Shown here piece by piece: positions 28,010 to 37,416 of a stretch of 64,000 nt of DNA. How positions within the stretch are numbered: the stretch's first letter is position 1; the number at the start of each line of letters is the position of its first letter. Position numbers and translations under genes: made by a program. The stretch is taken from positions 1 to 64,000 of the forward strand of contig UCKM01000013.1 in assembly GCA_900473175.1 (NCBI GenBank). Direction: 5' to 3'. Source of the stretch: Hyphomicrobiales bacterium. GTDB lineage: Bacteria; Pseudomonadota; Alphaproteobacteria; Rhizobiales; Rhizobiaceae. The notes below the pieces were generated by a model, which was not told the DNA's origin, searched no databases, and was given only the letters and a program-made list of their open reading frames with translations.

Positions 28010-29176
28010 ATGGACCTTGTTGAGCATTTGCGGCGTGAAGCGGCTGTGGCGCCGGAAAGCGGCATCGTGGCGGTCATGAATCATGGCCGCAGACAGGAAG
28101 GCGTCATCCCTCTTTGGGCTGGTGAGGGCGATCTCCCTACGCCCGATTTTATCCGTGATGCCGCGAGCGCCGGGCTCGCCAATGGCGAGACCTTCTACAC
28201 CTGGCAGGCCGGCATCCCGGAGTTGCGTCAGGCGCTCGTGCATTACTACAAGCGGCATTTCAACGCCGACCTGCCCGTCGAGCATTTTTATGTTACCGGG
28301 TCCGGCATGCAGTCGATCCAGCTCGCTATCCAGGCAACGGCAGGCGCGGGTGATGAGGTCATCTATCTCTCGCCGGCCTGGCCGAATTTCGCTGCTGCAG
28401 CCGGCATAGCCGGGGCAAAGCCAGTTCCTGTTACCCAGGACTTCACCGGCAATGGCTGGGGACTTGATCCGCAAAAAATACGTGACGCGATCACACCGAA
28501 GACAAAAGCGCTATTCATCAATACGCCATCCAATCCGTCCGGCTGGACCGCCGATATCGGCACGCTGAAGGAAATCCTCGCCATCGCGCGCCAGCACGGG
28601 CTGTGGATCATCGCGGACGAGATCTACGCACACTTTTATTACGGCGCGCGGCGCGCACCCTCCTTCCTCGATGTCATGGACCCGGACGAGCGCATCATCT
28701 TCGTCAATAGTTTCTCCAAGAACTGGGCCATGACCGGCTGGCGCGTCGGCTGGATGGTGGTGCACCCGTCGCTCGGTCAGACCGTTGAAAACCTTATCCA
28801 GTACTCGACGTCGGGCGTTGCGCAATTCATGCAGCGCGGCGCGGTCGCTGCACTTGAAGAGGGTGACGAGTTCATCCGCATGCAGGTTGAACGCGCCCGT
28901 AACGCCAGAGATATCGTGTGCGCCAGGCTAGCGGCGACCGGAAAGGTGAGGCTGTCTCCTCCGGCCGGGGCATTCTACCTTCTGTTTGGCATTGACGGTA
29001 TCAGCGATTCATACCGTGCAGCATTCGATATCGTCGATGAGGCCAAGGTCGGTCTTGCGCCAGGCACGGCTTTTGGCGATGGTGGCGCCGCCTTCCTGCG
29101 GCTTTGCTTCGCCAGACGAATCGACCAGGTCGAGGAGGCAACTGATCGCCTTGCTGACTGGATACGGAAACGTTGA
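28010..29176 (+). CDS. PLP-dependent aminotransferase, class I/II
   Basis: 388 residues. Aspartate-aminotransferase fold: IPLWAGEGDLPTPDF near the N-terminus, FYTWQAGIPELRQAL, INTPSNPSGWT, IADEIYAHFYYG, and the PLP lysine in FVNSFSKNWAMTGWRVGW. The C-terminal Arg lies in LRLCFARR. Substrate not assignable. ATG at 28010 with GCGGAG upstream. Its stop overlaps the TTG start of the AbrB-like membrane gene, so the two are coupled. Confidence 0.88.
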   Translation: MDLVEHLRREAAVAPESGIVAVMNHGRRQEGVIPLWAGEGDLPTPDFIRDAASAGLANGETFYTWQAGIPELRQALVHYYKRHFNADLPVEHFYVTGSGMQSIQLAIQATAGAGDEVIYLSPAWPNFAAAAGIAGAKPVPVTQDFTGNGWGLDPQKIRDAITPKTKALFINTPSNPSGWTADIGTLKEILAIARQHGLWIIADEIYAHFYYGARRAPSFLDVMDPDERIIFVNSFSKNWAMTGWRVGWMVVHPSLGQTVENLIQYSTSGVAQFMQRGAVAALEEGDEFIRMQVERARNARDIVCARLAATGKVRLSPPAGAFYLLFGIDGISDSYRAAFDIVDEAKVGLAPGTAFGDGGAAFLRLCFARRIDQVEEATDRLADWIRKR

Positions 29177-30264
29177 AGCCAAACCGCTTACATCTCAACA
29201 ATGTCCAGGCCACCATCCTCTCACTATCGATATCAGCGTCAGGCGCATTGATCGCCAGGCTGATCGGCCTGCCAATCCCATTCCTGCTTGGATCGACCAT
29301 TGCCGTCACGGCGGCTTCACTCTCCGGCATACGAATTCATCTGCCGAATTGGCTCCGCGTCGTCGTATTCTTCATGCTGGGCATTCAAGCCGGCTCCGGA
29401 GTCTCGCCCGGCATCGTGGATCAGATGGTTCTGTGGCCGCTCAGCTTTCTGATGCTGTTCGTCGCACTCGTTCTTGTGACGAGCCTTACCTATCTCATGT
29501 TGCGTAAGGGTCTCGGATGGGATGGCCCGACAGCGTTGTTTTCATCGCTGCCGGGTGCTTTGTCGTTTGTTCTCGTCGCTGCCATGGGCACGTCGGCAAA
29601 TATGGTCAAGATCTCCGTAATCCAATGCGTGCGGTTACTGCTGCTCATCGGGTTCCTGGCGCCAGTCCTTGCTATCATCGCCAGGAATGCGCCCCATGTG
29701 GTTGTCGAGATGAACTATGATTGGACCGTCGAAGAGGCCCTCATTCTCCTGATCTGCGGGATTGGCGGTGCCGTGCTTGGCCATCTCAGTCGCGTTCCCG
29801 GCGGCATGATGCTTGGTGCTCTCGTTGCGAGCGGAATCCTGCATGCAACGTCAATCGTCACTGCCGCCGTGCCGCGCTCGATAGCCGACATCGGCTTGAT
29901 CGTCCTTGGTGTTCTGATCGGTTCACGTGTCGGCGCGGAACACAGATCGCAGCTCCTGCGCTATCTGCCAGCAGCCTTGTGCGCCTTTCTGATCGGCACC
30001 GCCGCTTCTTTCGCCGCCGCCTTCATGGTGTGGCTACTGCTCGACATCCATCCGGCGCAGATTGCGCTGGCCTTTGCACCGGGCGCCCTGGAAGCGCTGA
30101 CCGTGATTGCATTCTCGCTCGGCGTCGATCCGTCCTATGTGGCGTCCCATCATGTGGTGCGTTTTCTGATTTGCCGTGCCCTTTCTCGCGCGGTTGGTTA
30201 CTCGCTAAGACAGTACGCAAAACAAAACCGGCGCTCTGCAGCGCCGGTTGAAATCGCGAAATAA
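29173..30264 (+). CDS. AbrB/AmoA-like membrane protein
   Basis: 363 residues, about 10 membrane helices in two repeats, each with the family pattern (IPFLLGSTIAVTAASLSGI; VPGGMMLGALVASGILH) and SSLPGALSFVL / APGALEALTVIAF loops. Members are named AbrB-like or AmoA but are putative transporters, unrelated to the Bacillus AbrB regulator. The start is TTG at 29173, overlapping the aminotransferase stop (TTGA). Coupling suggests transport of a substrate or product of that enzyme. Confidence 0.82.
   Translation: MKPNRLHLNNVQATILSLSISASGALIARLIGLPIPFLLGSTIAVTAASLSGIRIHLPNWLRVVVFFMLGIQAGSGVSPGIVDQMVLWPLSFLMLFVALVLVTSLTYLMLRKGLGWDGPTALFSSLPGALSFVLVAAMGTSANMVKISVIQCVRLLLLIGFLAPVLAIIARNAPHVVVEMNYDWTVEEALILLICGIGGAVLGHLSRVPGGMMLGALVASGILHATSIVTAAVPRSIADIGLIVLGVLIGSRVGAEHRSQLLRYLPAALCAFLIGTAASFAAAFMVWLLLDIHPAQIALAFAPGALEALTVIAFSLGVDPSYVASHHVVRFLICRALSRAVGYSLRQYAKQNRRSAAPVEIAK
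30217..30249 (-). terminator. Terminator of hemA, inside the 3' end of the AbrB-like gene
   Basis: Perfect 9-bp stem AACCGGCGC (30226-30234) / GCGCCGGTT (30241-30249), loop of 6. On the minus strand it is followed by UUGUUUUG, 28 bp past the hemA stop. It lies within the coding end of the convergent gene. Confidence 0.7.
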
Positions 30265-30276
30265 TGAACGAAGCGG

Positions 30277-31563
30277 TTAGCCGCCTGCTTTTGATACTGC
30301 GAGCGTCACGACCCGCTCGCTCGTCTCGATTGTCTCGATCGCCGGAGCGCTGTCTTTGGAGAAGGGGATACCGAGCGCGGTCCAAACCTCGACCAACGCA
30401 TCTTTGAGTTCGATAACGAGCTCATTTGAGTGAAACGGCGTCGGCGTGATGCGCAGACGCTCGGTCCCGCGGGGCACGGTCGGATAGTTGATTGGCTGGA
30501 TATAAATTCCGTGCTTTTCGAGAAGGCGGTCGCTGGCCTTCTTGCACAGCTCAGGGTCGCCGACATGGATGGGAATGATGTGCGTGTCTGACTTCATCAC
30601 AGGCAGGTTGGCCTGCGCGAGGACATCCTTGGTCAGCTTTGCCTGACACTGGTGCATCCGGCGCTCTTCCTGCGAAACCTTAAGGTGGCGGATCGATTGC
30701 GTCGCGGCGGCCGCGATGACCGGAGGAAGCGCGGTGGTGAAGATGAAGCCCGGCGCGTAGGAGCGCACGGCGTCGATCACCGTCTTCGGACCGGCAATAT
30801 AACCGCCAAGCGTGCCGAACGCCTTGGCCAAAGTACCTTCTATAACATCGATGCGATCTGACAGGTTCTCGCGATCGGTGATGCCGCCGCCGCGATTGCC
30901 ATACATGCCGACCGCATGGACTTCGTCGATATAGGTCATGGCGTTGTATTTATCGGCCAAATCGGCAATGGCCGCGACCGGAGCTATATCGCCATCCATC
31001 GAATAGATCGATTCGAAGACGATCAGCTTGGCGCGTTCCTTGCCAGCGGCCTTCAGCAGGTCTTCAAGATGAGCAAGATCGTTGTGGCGGAAGATTTTCT
31101 TCTCCGCGCCCGAACGGCGAACGCCTTCGATCATCGAAGCGTGGTTCAGTTCGTCGGAAAGGATGAGGCAGTTCGGCAGCAGCCTCGCAATCGTCGAGAT
31201 CGAGGCTTCATTGGAGACGAAACCAGATGTGAAAACCAGTGCGGCTTCCTTCTGGTGCAAGTCGGCCAGTTCACTTTCGAGCTCAACGAGCGGGTGATTA
31301 TTGCCTGAGATGTTGCGTGTGCCACCGGCGCCGGAGCCCATGCGGCTCGATGCATCGTGCATCGCCGCGATGACAGCCGGATGCTGGCCCATGCCAAGAT
31401 AATCGTTCGAGCACCAGACGGTGATCTCGCGCGTTGTTTCCGCATTACGCCAAATTGCCCGCGGGAAACGACCCACGATCCGTTCCAGATTAGCAAAGAC
31501 CCGGTAGCGCTTTTCAGCGTGCAACTGGTCAATCGCGTCTTCGAAAAACCGACGATAGTCCAT
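30277..31563 (-). CDS. hemA: 5-aminolevulinate synthase
   Basis: Condenses glycine and succinyl-CoA to 5-aminolevulinate, the C4 heme route of alphaproteobacteria. 428 residues. It starts [21 protein letters not shown], the typical family beginning. Motifs: [38 protein letters not shown] and the PLP lysine in [14 protein letters not shown] 31563 follows AGGAGCAAT; the 34 extra upstream residues are not family-like. Convergent with the AbrB-like gene, divergent from galE. Confidence 0.95.
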   Translation of the reverse strand: MDYRRFFEDAIDQLHAEKRYRVFANLERIVGRFPRAIWRNAETTREITVWCSNDYLGMGQHPAVIAAMHDASSRMGSGAGGTRNISGNNHPLVELESELADLHQKEAALVFTSGFVSNEASISTIARLLPNCLILSDELNHASMIEGVRRSGAEKKIFRHNDLAHLEDLLKAAGKERAKLIVFESIYSMDGDIAPVAAIADLADKYNAMTYIDEVHAVGMYGNRGGGITDRENLSDRIDVIEGTLAKAFGTLGGYIAGPKTVIDAVRSYAPGFIFTTALPPVIAAAATQSIRHLKVSQEERRMHQCQAKLTKDVLAQANLPVMKSDTHIIPIHVGDPELCKKASDRLLEKHGIYIQPINYPTVPRGTERLRITPTPFHSNELVIELKDALVEVWTALGIPFSKDSAPAIETIETSERVVTLAVSKAGG

Positions 31564-31874
31564 GAATTGCTCCTGTATCATGAACTTAGTAGCGTTTTTG
31601 CCCTGCAAAATCCATGATGAGAATATGGTCAATTTGCCACGTCTGCGACGAAACTCTAACCCCAAAATGTTGAAGGCGGTAAAATCGTCAAATTCTGCCG
31701 CAACTTACCGGTTCGCGGCGATCGGCCGTTCACCTTGACTTCAATTATCGCAATACGTTTGGCCGCATACAACCTAAGTTGCATAGCGTCGGCCCGACGG
31801 TTAGCTTTGCACGGCTGACTCTATGCGACAAGATGGACGCAAGACAACAGAATGGGGATCAAGGGGCTGTGTCA
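31564..31874. other. Divergent hemA/galE intergenic region
   Basis: About 310 bp. Open frames here are only upstream extensions of hemA and galE. No clear FNR box (TTGAT-N4-ATCAA) or other recognised operator is visible, although hemA is often oxygen-regulated in this group. Confidence 0.5.
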
Positions 31875-32867
31875 ATGACTGTGCTTGTGACCGGTGGCGC
31901 TGGATATATCGGCAGCCATATGGTCTGGGAATTGCTGGATGCGGGTGATTCCGTCATCGTGCTCGATCGTCTGTCGACCGGGTTCGAGTGGGCGGTGCCT
32001 CGCGAGGCGAAACTGATCGTCGGCGATATTGCGGACCAAAGCCTTGTGCGCCAGACGATCGAGCGCAATTATGTCGATGCGGTAATCCATTTCGCCGGCT
32101 CCGTCGTCGTGCCTGATTCGGTTAGAGACCCGCTCACCTACTACGAGAACAACACCTGCAAGTCGCGGGCGCTGATCGAGGCGGTGGTGAAGTCGGATGT
32201 CAAGAGCTTCATCTTTTCGTCTACCGCCGCTGTCTATGGCGATGGCGGCATGAAGCCGGTCACCGAGGATGTGGCACTCTCGCCTGAATCACCTTACGGG
32301 TTGTCCAAACTCATGACTGAATTGATGCTCCGCGATACCGCCGCGGCGCATGATTTCCACTATACGGCGCTGCGCTATTTCAATGTCGCGGGTGCCGATC
32401 CGAGAGGCCGTACCGGCCAATCGACGAAAGGCGCCACCCATCTCATCAAGGTTGCCTGTGAGACTGCGCTCGGCAAGCGGCCCTATATGGAAATCTTCGG
32501 CCATGATTTCCCGACGCCGGATGGCACCTGTGTTCGTGACTATATCCATGTCAGCGATCTCGTTGCCGCGCATCGCCTGGCGTTGGAGCGGCTGCGCTCC
32601 GGTGGCAGCAGCATGGTCGCCAATTGCGGCTACGGTCGCGGGTTTTCCGTTAAGGAGGTCATTGAGAGTGTGGAGCGTGTGCACGGTGCGCCAATCGATG
32701 CCCGGCTGACCGTTCGCCGGCCGGGTGATGCCGCGTCGATTGTGGCAGACAGCAGCAAGGCGCGCATAGATCTCGGCTGGAAGCCGAAACTCGATGATCT
32801 CGATACGATCGTCGAGTCAGCGCTGAAATGGGAAAAGGCGCTTCAGCACCGCAATAACAGAGGCTGA
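31875..32867 (+). CDS. galE: UDP-glucose 4-epimerase
   Basis: 330 residues, extended short-chain dehydrogenase. Interconverts UDP-glucose and UDP-galactose for polysaccharide synthesis. NAD site VTGGAGYIGSH, then STAAVYGDG, catalytic YGLSKLMTE (YxxxK), RYFNVAGADP, and CVRDYIHVSDL. ATG 31875 chosen at the NAD-binding strand; an upstream frame of 32 residues is unlike the family. No polysaccharide cluster adjoins it. Confidence 0.92.
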   Translation: MTVLVTGGAGYIGSHMVWELLDAGDSVIVLDRLSTGFEWAVPREAKLIVGDIADQSLVRQTIERNYVDAVIHFAGSVVVPDSVRDPLTYYENNTCKSRALIEAVVKSDVKSFIFSSTAAVYGDGGMKPVTEDVALSPESPYGLSKLMTELMLRDTAAAHDFHYTALRYFNVAGADPRGRTGQSTKGATHLIKVACETALGKRPYMEIFGHDFPTPDGTCVRDYIHVSDLVAAHRLALERLRSGGSSMVANCGYGRGFSVKEVIESVERVHGAPIDARLTVRRPGDAASIVADSSKARIDLGWKPKLDDLDTIVESALKWEKALQHRNNRG

Positions 32868-33149
32868 ATTCCAGGGACAGTTCAGTACTTTTGCTTCGGC
32901 TCTTCCTTCAGCGGCAGCATCCAGCCGCAGGGTAAGAGTGTAACCAAAGATATGATGATCGCGACATCGTAGCTTTCCAGCCGGCTGCAACGCCAATCCG
33001 TGGCTCTGATTCTCAACCGGCGACAGACACGACTTAAAGGCTGCGGCGCCTCGACACATTGCCTTAGTTGATCTGAGTCTAGAAAAAGGGAACCTTCTTC
33101 GTAGGCAACAGGTTAAGACTACGAAGCAAAGTTGGAGCCGAGTAGTATT

Positions 33150-33335
33150 ATGGACGGTCGGAACCGTACCTGCGAAAAACAACTATCACGGATCTTGAGA
33201 CGGCAACTCTCCCAGTCGTCCTATAGATCGGCAATACGCGCGGCAGGCATTTACAAGGTCGACGAAACAGTCCCTGAAAGTCTGCTCGATCAACTGAGGC
33301 GTCTCGACGACGCCGAGCGCGCCCAACACAAATAA
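33150..33335 (+). CDS. Small basic protein, hypothetical
   Basis: 61 residues from MDGRNRTCEKQL. Charged, helical-looking, rich in Arg and Gln (LSRILRRQLSQSSYRSAIRAAG), ending LDQLRRLDDAERAQHK. A GGAG lies about 12 nt upstream and a strong terminator follows 27 bp downstream, which supports a real transcript. No family recognised; it could be spurious. Confidence 0.42.
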   Translation: MDGRNRTCEKQLSRILRRQLSQSSYRSAIRAAGIYKVDETVPESLLDQLRRLDDAERAQHK

Positions 33336-33361
33336 TATTGGGCAGTCGAACGCACAAAACA

Positions 33362-33390
33362 AAAGAGGCGGGCCAGGAGCCCGCCTCTTT
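33362..33390. terminator. Bidirectional terminator
   Basis: A 12-bp stem AAAGAGGCGGGC / GCCCGCCTCTTT with a 5-nt loop and T-rich flanks on both strands. It serves the small ORF on the plus strand and azoR on the minus strand. Confidence 0.8.
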
Positions 33391-33409
33391 CGCGATCGGC
33401 GCACAGCCC

Positions 33410-34027
33410 TTAGGCGGCGAGCGCCAGATCGTCGGTCTGGTCAAGGGCCGAAGAGATCGCCTTTGCTTCGGCTTCCGGACCCATTGCAACACCTTCGATG
33501 CGGATGACTTCGACATCGGTCATGCCGAGGAAGCCAAGTGCGGTCTTGAGATATGGCACGGCGTGGTCATATGCAGCAGCTGGACCAGTCGAATAAACGC
33601 CGCCGGAAGCGATTACCACGTAAACTTTCTTGCCGGTTACGAGGCCCTTCGGGCCATCGGCACCGTAGCTGAATGTCTTGCCGGCACGGGCAATGTGGTC
33701 GACCCAGGCCTTCAGCGTCGAGGAGATGTTGAAGTTGATGAGGCCGGTTGCGATGACGACAGCGTCGGCTGCAAGCAGTTCATCGACGATGGCATCGGAC
33801 ACTCCGACCACGCTCTGCTGGCGGGGCGAACGTGATTCGACCGGCGTATAGATGCCTGAAGAATAGTCGGCATCGATATGCGGGAGCGGGTTATTGGCGA
33901 GGTCACGGGTGACAAGCTTCGCGCCAGGCGCCTTCGCCTGCAGTTTCTGGGCAAGCTCGGTTGCGACGCGGCTGGAGTGTGATGCTGCACCACGCGGGCT
34001 CGATGTAACGAGAAGTATGGAAGACAT
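33410..34027 (-). CDS. azoR: FMN-dependent NADH-azoreductase
   Basis: 205 residues, flavodoxin-like. The FMN phosphate loop shows as TSSPRGAASHS at the N-terminus, then INFNISSTLKAWVDHIARAGKTF and the VIASGGVYS strand. Reduces quinones and azo compounds by two electrons, protecting against quinone stress. Cytoplasmic. Divergent from a LysR regulator 128 bp away, the usual layout for an inducible quinone/azo reductase. Confidence 0.9.
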   Translation of the reverse strand: MSSILLVTSSPRGAASHSSRVATELAQKLQAKAPGAKLVTRDLANNPLPHIDADYSSGIYTPVESRSPRQQSVVGVSDAIVDELLAADAVVIATGLINFNISSTLKAWVDHIARAGKTFSYGADGPKGLVTGKKVYVVIASGGVYSTGPAAAYDHAVPYLKTALGFLGMTDVEVIRIEGVAMGPEAEAKAISSALDQTDDLALAA

Positions 34028-34131
34028 AGCCTAAGTTCCTTCTATTGGACTGTCTCGGGAGAGAACAAGTGATGACCGTAATTTGGCTCTCGACATCCAT
34101 TTAAAAAACTGGGAAAATATCGATCCAATCC

Positions 34132-34146
34132 ATCTACTCAATAGAT
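34132..34146. promoter_or_regulatory. LysR-type operator candidate
   Basis: Perfect inverted repeat ATCTA-N5-TAGAT, a T-N11-A box, 10 bp before the lysR start in the azoR/lysR divergent region. The position fits autorepression by the LysR protein. Confidence 0.5.
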
Positions 34147-34155
34147 AGGTGAAGC

Positions 34156-35058
34156 ATGCAGCCCAATCCGACGCTCGATCAGCTTCAGGTCTTTGTGGCG
34201 GTTGCTGAAAGCGGCAGTTTCTCCGCCGCCGCGCGCAAACTCAACCGCTCACAATCCGTGATCAGCTACACCATCGCCAATCTGGAAGCGCAACTCGAGC
34301 TTCAGCTTTTTGACCGCGGCGGGACGCGCGAGCCGCGTCTGACCGAGACCGGGAAGGCCATGCTTGAGGACGCAAGACGGATGGTTTCGGTTTTGCAGAG
34401 TATGCGCGCGCGTGTGGAGGGCATCAAGCAGGGACTTGAAGCAGAAGTGGCAGTTGCGATCGATGTGTCCCTGCCGTCGCCGGTCTTGACCTGCGTGCTC
34501 AAGGCCTTTCAGGACCACTTTCCGACCGTGAGCTTGCGCCTGCAGGTCGGCGCACTTGGTATGGTCTGGGACCTGGTGTTGAAGAAGCAGGCGGATTTCG
34601 GCATTGGCGGCCCGCCGCTGCAGGCGCACGACGAACTGGTTCTGGGGCAGGTAGGACAGACGGCCATGACGCCCGTGGCCGCGCCCGATCACCCGCTCGC
34701 CATCTATGAGGGCCCCGTCCCGCTTTCGTTCGTTCGCGACCATATTCAGCTTGTGATCACCGATCTCAGTGAACAGACCAAGGGCCGCGATTTCGGCGTC
34801 TTCGCCTACAAGACCTGGCGGCTGACGGATGTGAGCACCAAACATGATTTGATCCTGGCGGGCTTGGGCTGGGGTGGCCTGCCGAAATGGATGGTGAAGG
34901 ATGATCTCGCGGAGGGAAGGTTGGTGCTTCTCGATCTTGAACCCTATCCCGAAACGCCCTATCCCCTTTTGGCGATCTATCCGGTGGACAGCCCACTCGG
35001 GCCAGCGTCCACCTGGCTGATAGACCGTTTCAAGCAGGAACTGGAGAGATTCGGATAG
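34156..35058 (+). CDS. LysR family transcriptional regulator
   Basis: 300 residues. Winged helix at the N-terminus: TLDQLQVFVAVAESGSFSAA, ARKLNRSQSVISYTIANLE. The effector domain spans about 90-300 with VAIDVSLPSPVLTCVLKAF and MTPVAAPDHPLA. Probably controls the divergent azoR and its own gene; the inducer is unknown. Confidence 0.88.
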   Translation: MQPNPTLDQLQVFVAVAESGSFSAAARKLNRSQSVISYTIANLEAQLELQLFDRGGTREPRLTETGKAMLEDARRMVSVLQSMRARVEGIKQGLEAEVAVAIDVSLPSPVLTCVLKAFQDHFPTVSLRLQVGALGMVWDLVLKKQADFGIGGPPLQAHDELVLGQVGQTAMTPVAAPDHPLAIYEGPVPLSFVRDHIQLVITDLSEQTKGRDFGVFAYKTWRLTDVSTKHDLILAGLGWGGLPKWMVKDDLAEGRLVLLDLEPYPETPYPLLAIYPVDSPLGPASTWLIDRFKQELERFG

Positions 35059-35121
35059 GCGTGCCGGGGTTGAAGCGGGCTGGACGGAACTGGATTGCTC
35101 CGCCAGCCCTCATCAATGGTG

Positions 35122-37416
35122 CTAGATCAACTTCTCCAGCGTGATCGGCAGATCCCGCACCCGCACACCCGTGGCGTGGTATACGGCATTGGCAATCGCT
35201 GGCGCAACGCCGACGATAGCAAGCTCGCCGACCGCCTTGCCGCCCAGCACCGAGGCATGGGTGTCGGGAATGCCGACCGAAATTACCTCAAGATCGGGGA
35301 TATCCGCGTTGGTGGGGACGAGGTAATCGCCAAGATTGTTGTTGATCACGCGTCCATGCCGGCTGTCCACGATGCCTTCCTCGAGCAGCGCCTGCCCGAT
35401 CCCCATGATGATCCCGCCCTTCCACTGGCTTTCCGCAAGCTTCGGGTTGTAGAGCCGTCCCGAATCCAGCGCGGAAACCATGCGCGCAACGCGAACTGTG
35501 CCGAAATCCACGTCAACACGCACCTCGACGAAATGCACGCACCAGCTGTGAAGGGAGTAATCCCCATCGGTTGGCGACAGCATCGTCGAAATCGTGGTGA
35601 AGTTGCGGAAGTGATCCTTGTCGTTGCGCAGCTTCTCCGGAAGCGTATTGCGCAACGTCTCAATCTTGTCGCGGCCGGTGCGGCGCATGACCTCGGCGAT
35701 GGCAACAGCTGAACCGGTGTCGCGGGGCGACGCGATTTGTCCGTTCTCGATGACCAGCGTATTGGCCTGGAGCGCACGGAACGGCGAGTTCGGATCATTG
35801 ATTGCAAGGCCGATCAACTCGTCGCGAGCGGCAAGGGCGGCCTTGTGGACGGCGCCTGTCATCAGGTTGGCGAGCTGCGATCCGCCAGCCACAGGTGCGC
35901 GGGGCAGGGCCGAGTCGCCAAGCTTTACCCTCACCGTCTCGACCGGAACGCCGATGGCCTCCGCCGCAGTCTGCGCCAGGATCGTGTAGGTCCCCTGACC
36001 CATGTCGATGCTGCTGCTGGCGACCTCGACCGTACCGTCGCTGAGGATACGCACAAGTGCCTCGCCCGGCGTGCGTCGCACGGGATAGGTACCAGCTGCA
36101 ACGCCGTAGCCGATCAGCTGATTGCCCACGCGCATCGAGCGGGGCCTTGGATCGCGGTTCGACCAGCCAATGGCTTCGGCACCCGCAGCATAGGCTTCGC
36201 GCAGGCGACGCGTGGACCATGGTTTCTTCGCGTGCGGATCCTCCTCGGCATAATTGAGCAGACGGATTTCAAGCGGATCGATCCCTACCTCATAGGCGAG
36301 TTCGTCGATCGCACACTCGATGCCGAAGGCGCTTGGATTTTCGCCGGGCGCACGCAATGCACCGGGTTTCACGGTATTGACCGGCACGATGTTCTGGCGC
36401 GAGCTGAAATTCGGCGTCGCATACATGATCGAGGTGACCGAGCCCAAAGGTTCGACCGCGATCCCCGTTATCGAGGTTTCGTTGGCTCCCCGATGAACGA
36501 TCGACAGGAGCTTGCCTTCACGCGTCGCGCCCAGCGCTATTGTCTGGCGCGTCGCCGGTCGGCCGCCATAGGCGGTGAACGTCTGCGGCCGTGTCACCGC
36601 AAGCTTGACCGGACGGCCGAGCATGCGCGCAGCGTTGATCGCAATGGCACCGTGTTCGAGCGGCAATGCCTTCGAGCCGAAACCGCCACCAATATAGGGT
36701 GACCGCAAGCGCACGTTTTCAAAAGGTATGTCAAACCACTCCGCATAGGTGCGGGCCATGCCGTCGATCCATTGGCTCGGCTCCCAGACGGTGAGCGTGT
36801 CGCCCTGCCAGTGCGCGATCAAGCCGTGCGGCTCGATCGGCACGTTGTATTCACGCGGCGTCTTGTATTCCTGGCTGATGCGCACGGGGGCCGACGCGAG
36901 TGCTGCTTCTGCATCACCCCACTCGACCGTCATCTGGTCGATCGCCATGCCGTCGCCTGCTCTTGGATCGTCAAAACTGGCGATCGCGGCCGTGTCCTCA
37001 TAGGTCACCTTGACCAGCGCCGCAGCAGACGTCGCCTGTTCGAATGTTTCGGCGATAACAGCCGCAACATGCTGGCCGCTGAAGGTGATGGTACGGGCTA
37101 GCGGCTCGTAGGGCACGTCCGGCGGGGGTGTTCCGAGCCAGTCCGTCGCGGACTTGATCGGCAACGCATTGTCCGGCGTCATGACGAGCAGAACGCCGGG
37201 AGCAGCCTCCGCCGCCTCAGCATCAATGGAGAGCACCCGGCCCGACGCGATGGTGCTATCTACCAGTACGGCGTGGACCATGCCATCGGGCTGGCGTTCG
37301 AGCGCGTAATCAGCAGCTCCAGTGATCTTCGCAGGCCCGTCGATGCGCGAAAGGCGGCCGCCCAGGGTTCCGTCCGACGCGTCGCCGCGTTTGGCTCTGG
37401 TTTCGACGATAGTCAT
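35122..37416 (-). CDS. Aldehyde oxidoreductase, molybdenum cofactor-binding subunit
   Basis: 764 residues, xanthine oxidase family large subunit. Motifs: IGGGFGSKALPLEHGAIAINAARMLGRPVK, LRAPGENPSAFGIECAIDEL, SSIDMGQGTYTILAQ and the catalytic Glu near the end in GGKAVGELAIVG. Its ATG overlaps the stop of the FAD subunit gene (ATGA). Subunit order FeS-FAD-Mo matches E. coli PaoABC, which oxidises aromatic aldehydes; the true substrate is unknown. No XdhC/PaoD-type maturation gene lies next to it. Confidence 0.88.
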   Translation of the reverse strand: MTIVETRAKRGDASDGTLGGRLSRIDGPAKITGAADYALERQPDGMVHAVLVDSTIASGRVLSIDAEAAEAAPGVLLVMTPDNALPIKSATDWLGTPPPDVPYEPLARTITFSGQHVAAVIAETFEQATSAAALVKVTYEDTAAIASFDDPRAGDGMAIDQMTVEWGDAEAALASAPVRISQEYKTPREYNVPIEPHGLIAHWQGDTLTVWEPSQWIDGMARTYAEWFDIPFENVRLRSPYIGGGFGSKALPLEHGAIAINAARMLGRPVKLAVTRPQTFTAYGGRPATRQTIALGATREGKLLSIVHRGANETSITGIAVEPLGSVTSIMYATPNFSSRQNIVPVNTVKPGALRAPGENPSAFGIECAIDELAYEVGIDPLEIRLLNYAEEDPHAKKPWSTRRLREAYAAGAEAIGWSNRDPRPRSMRVGNQLIGYGVAAGTYPVRRTPGEALVRILSDGTVEVASSSIDMGQGTYTILAQTAAEAIGVPVETVRVKLGDSALPRAPVAGGSQLANLMTGAVHKAALAARDELIGLAINDPNSPFRALQANTLVIENGQIASPRDTGSAVAIAEVMRRTGRDKIETLRNTLPEKLRNDKDHFRNFTTISTMLSPTDGDYSLHSWCVHFVEVRVDVDFGTVRVARMVSALDSGRLYNPKLAESQWKGGIIMGIGQALLEEGIVDSRHGRVINNNLGDYLVPTNADIPDLEVISVGIPDTHASVLGGKAVGELAIVGVAPAIANAVYHATGVRVRDLPITLEKLI

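Noticed and set aside
31564-31874. FNR/FixK box upstream of hemA
   Set aside because: Searched by eye for TTGAT-N4-ATCAA; only partial half-sites were seen.
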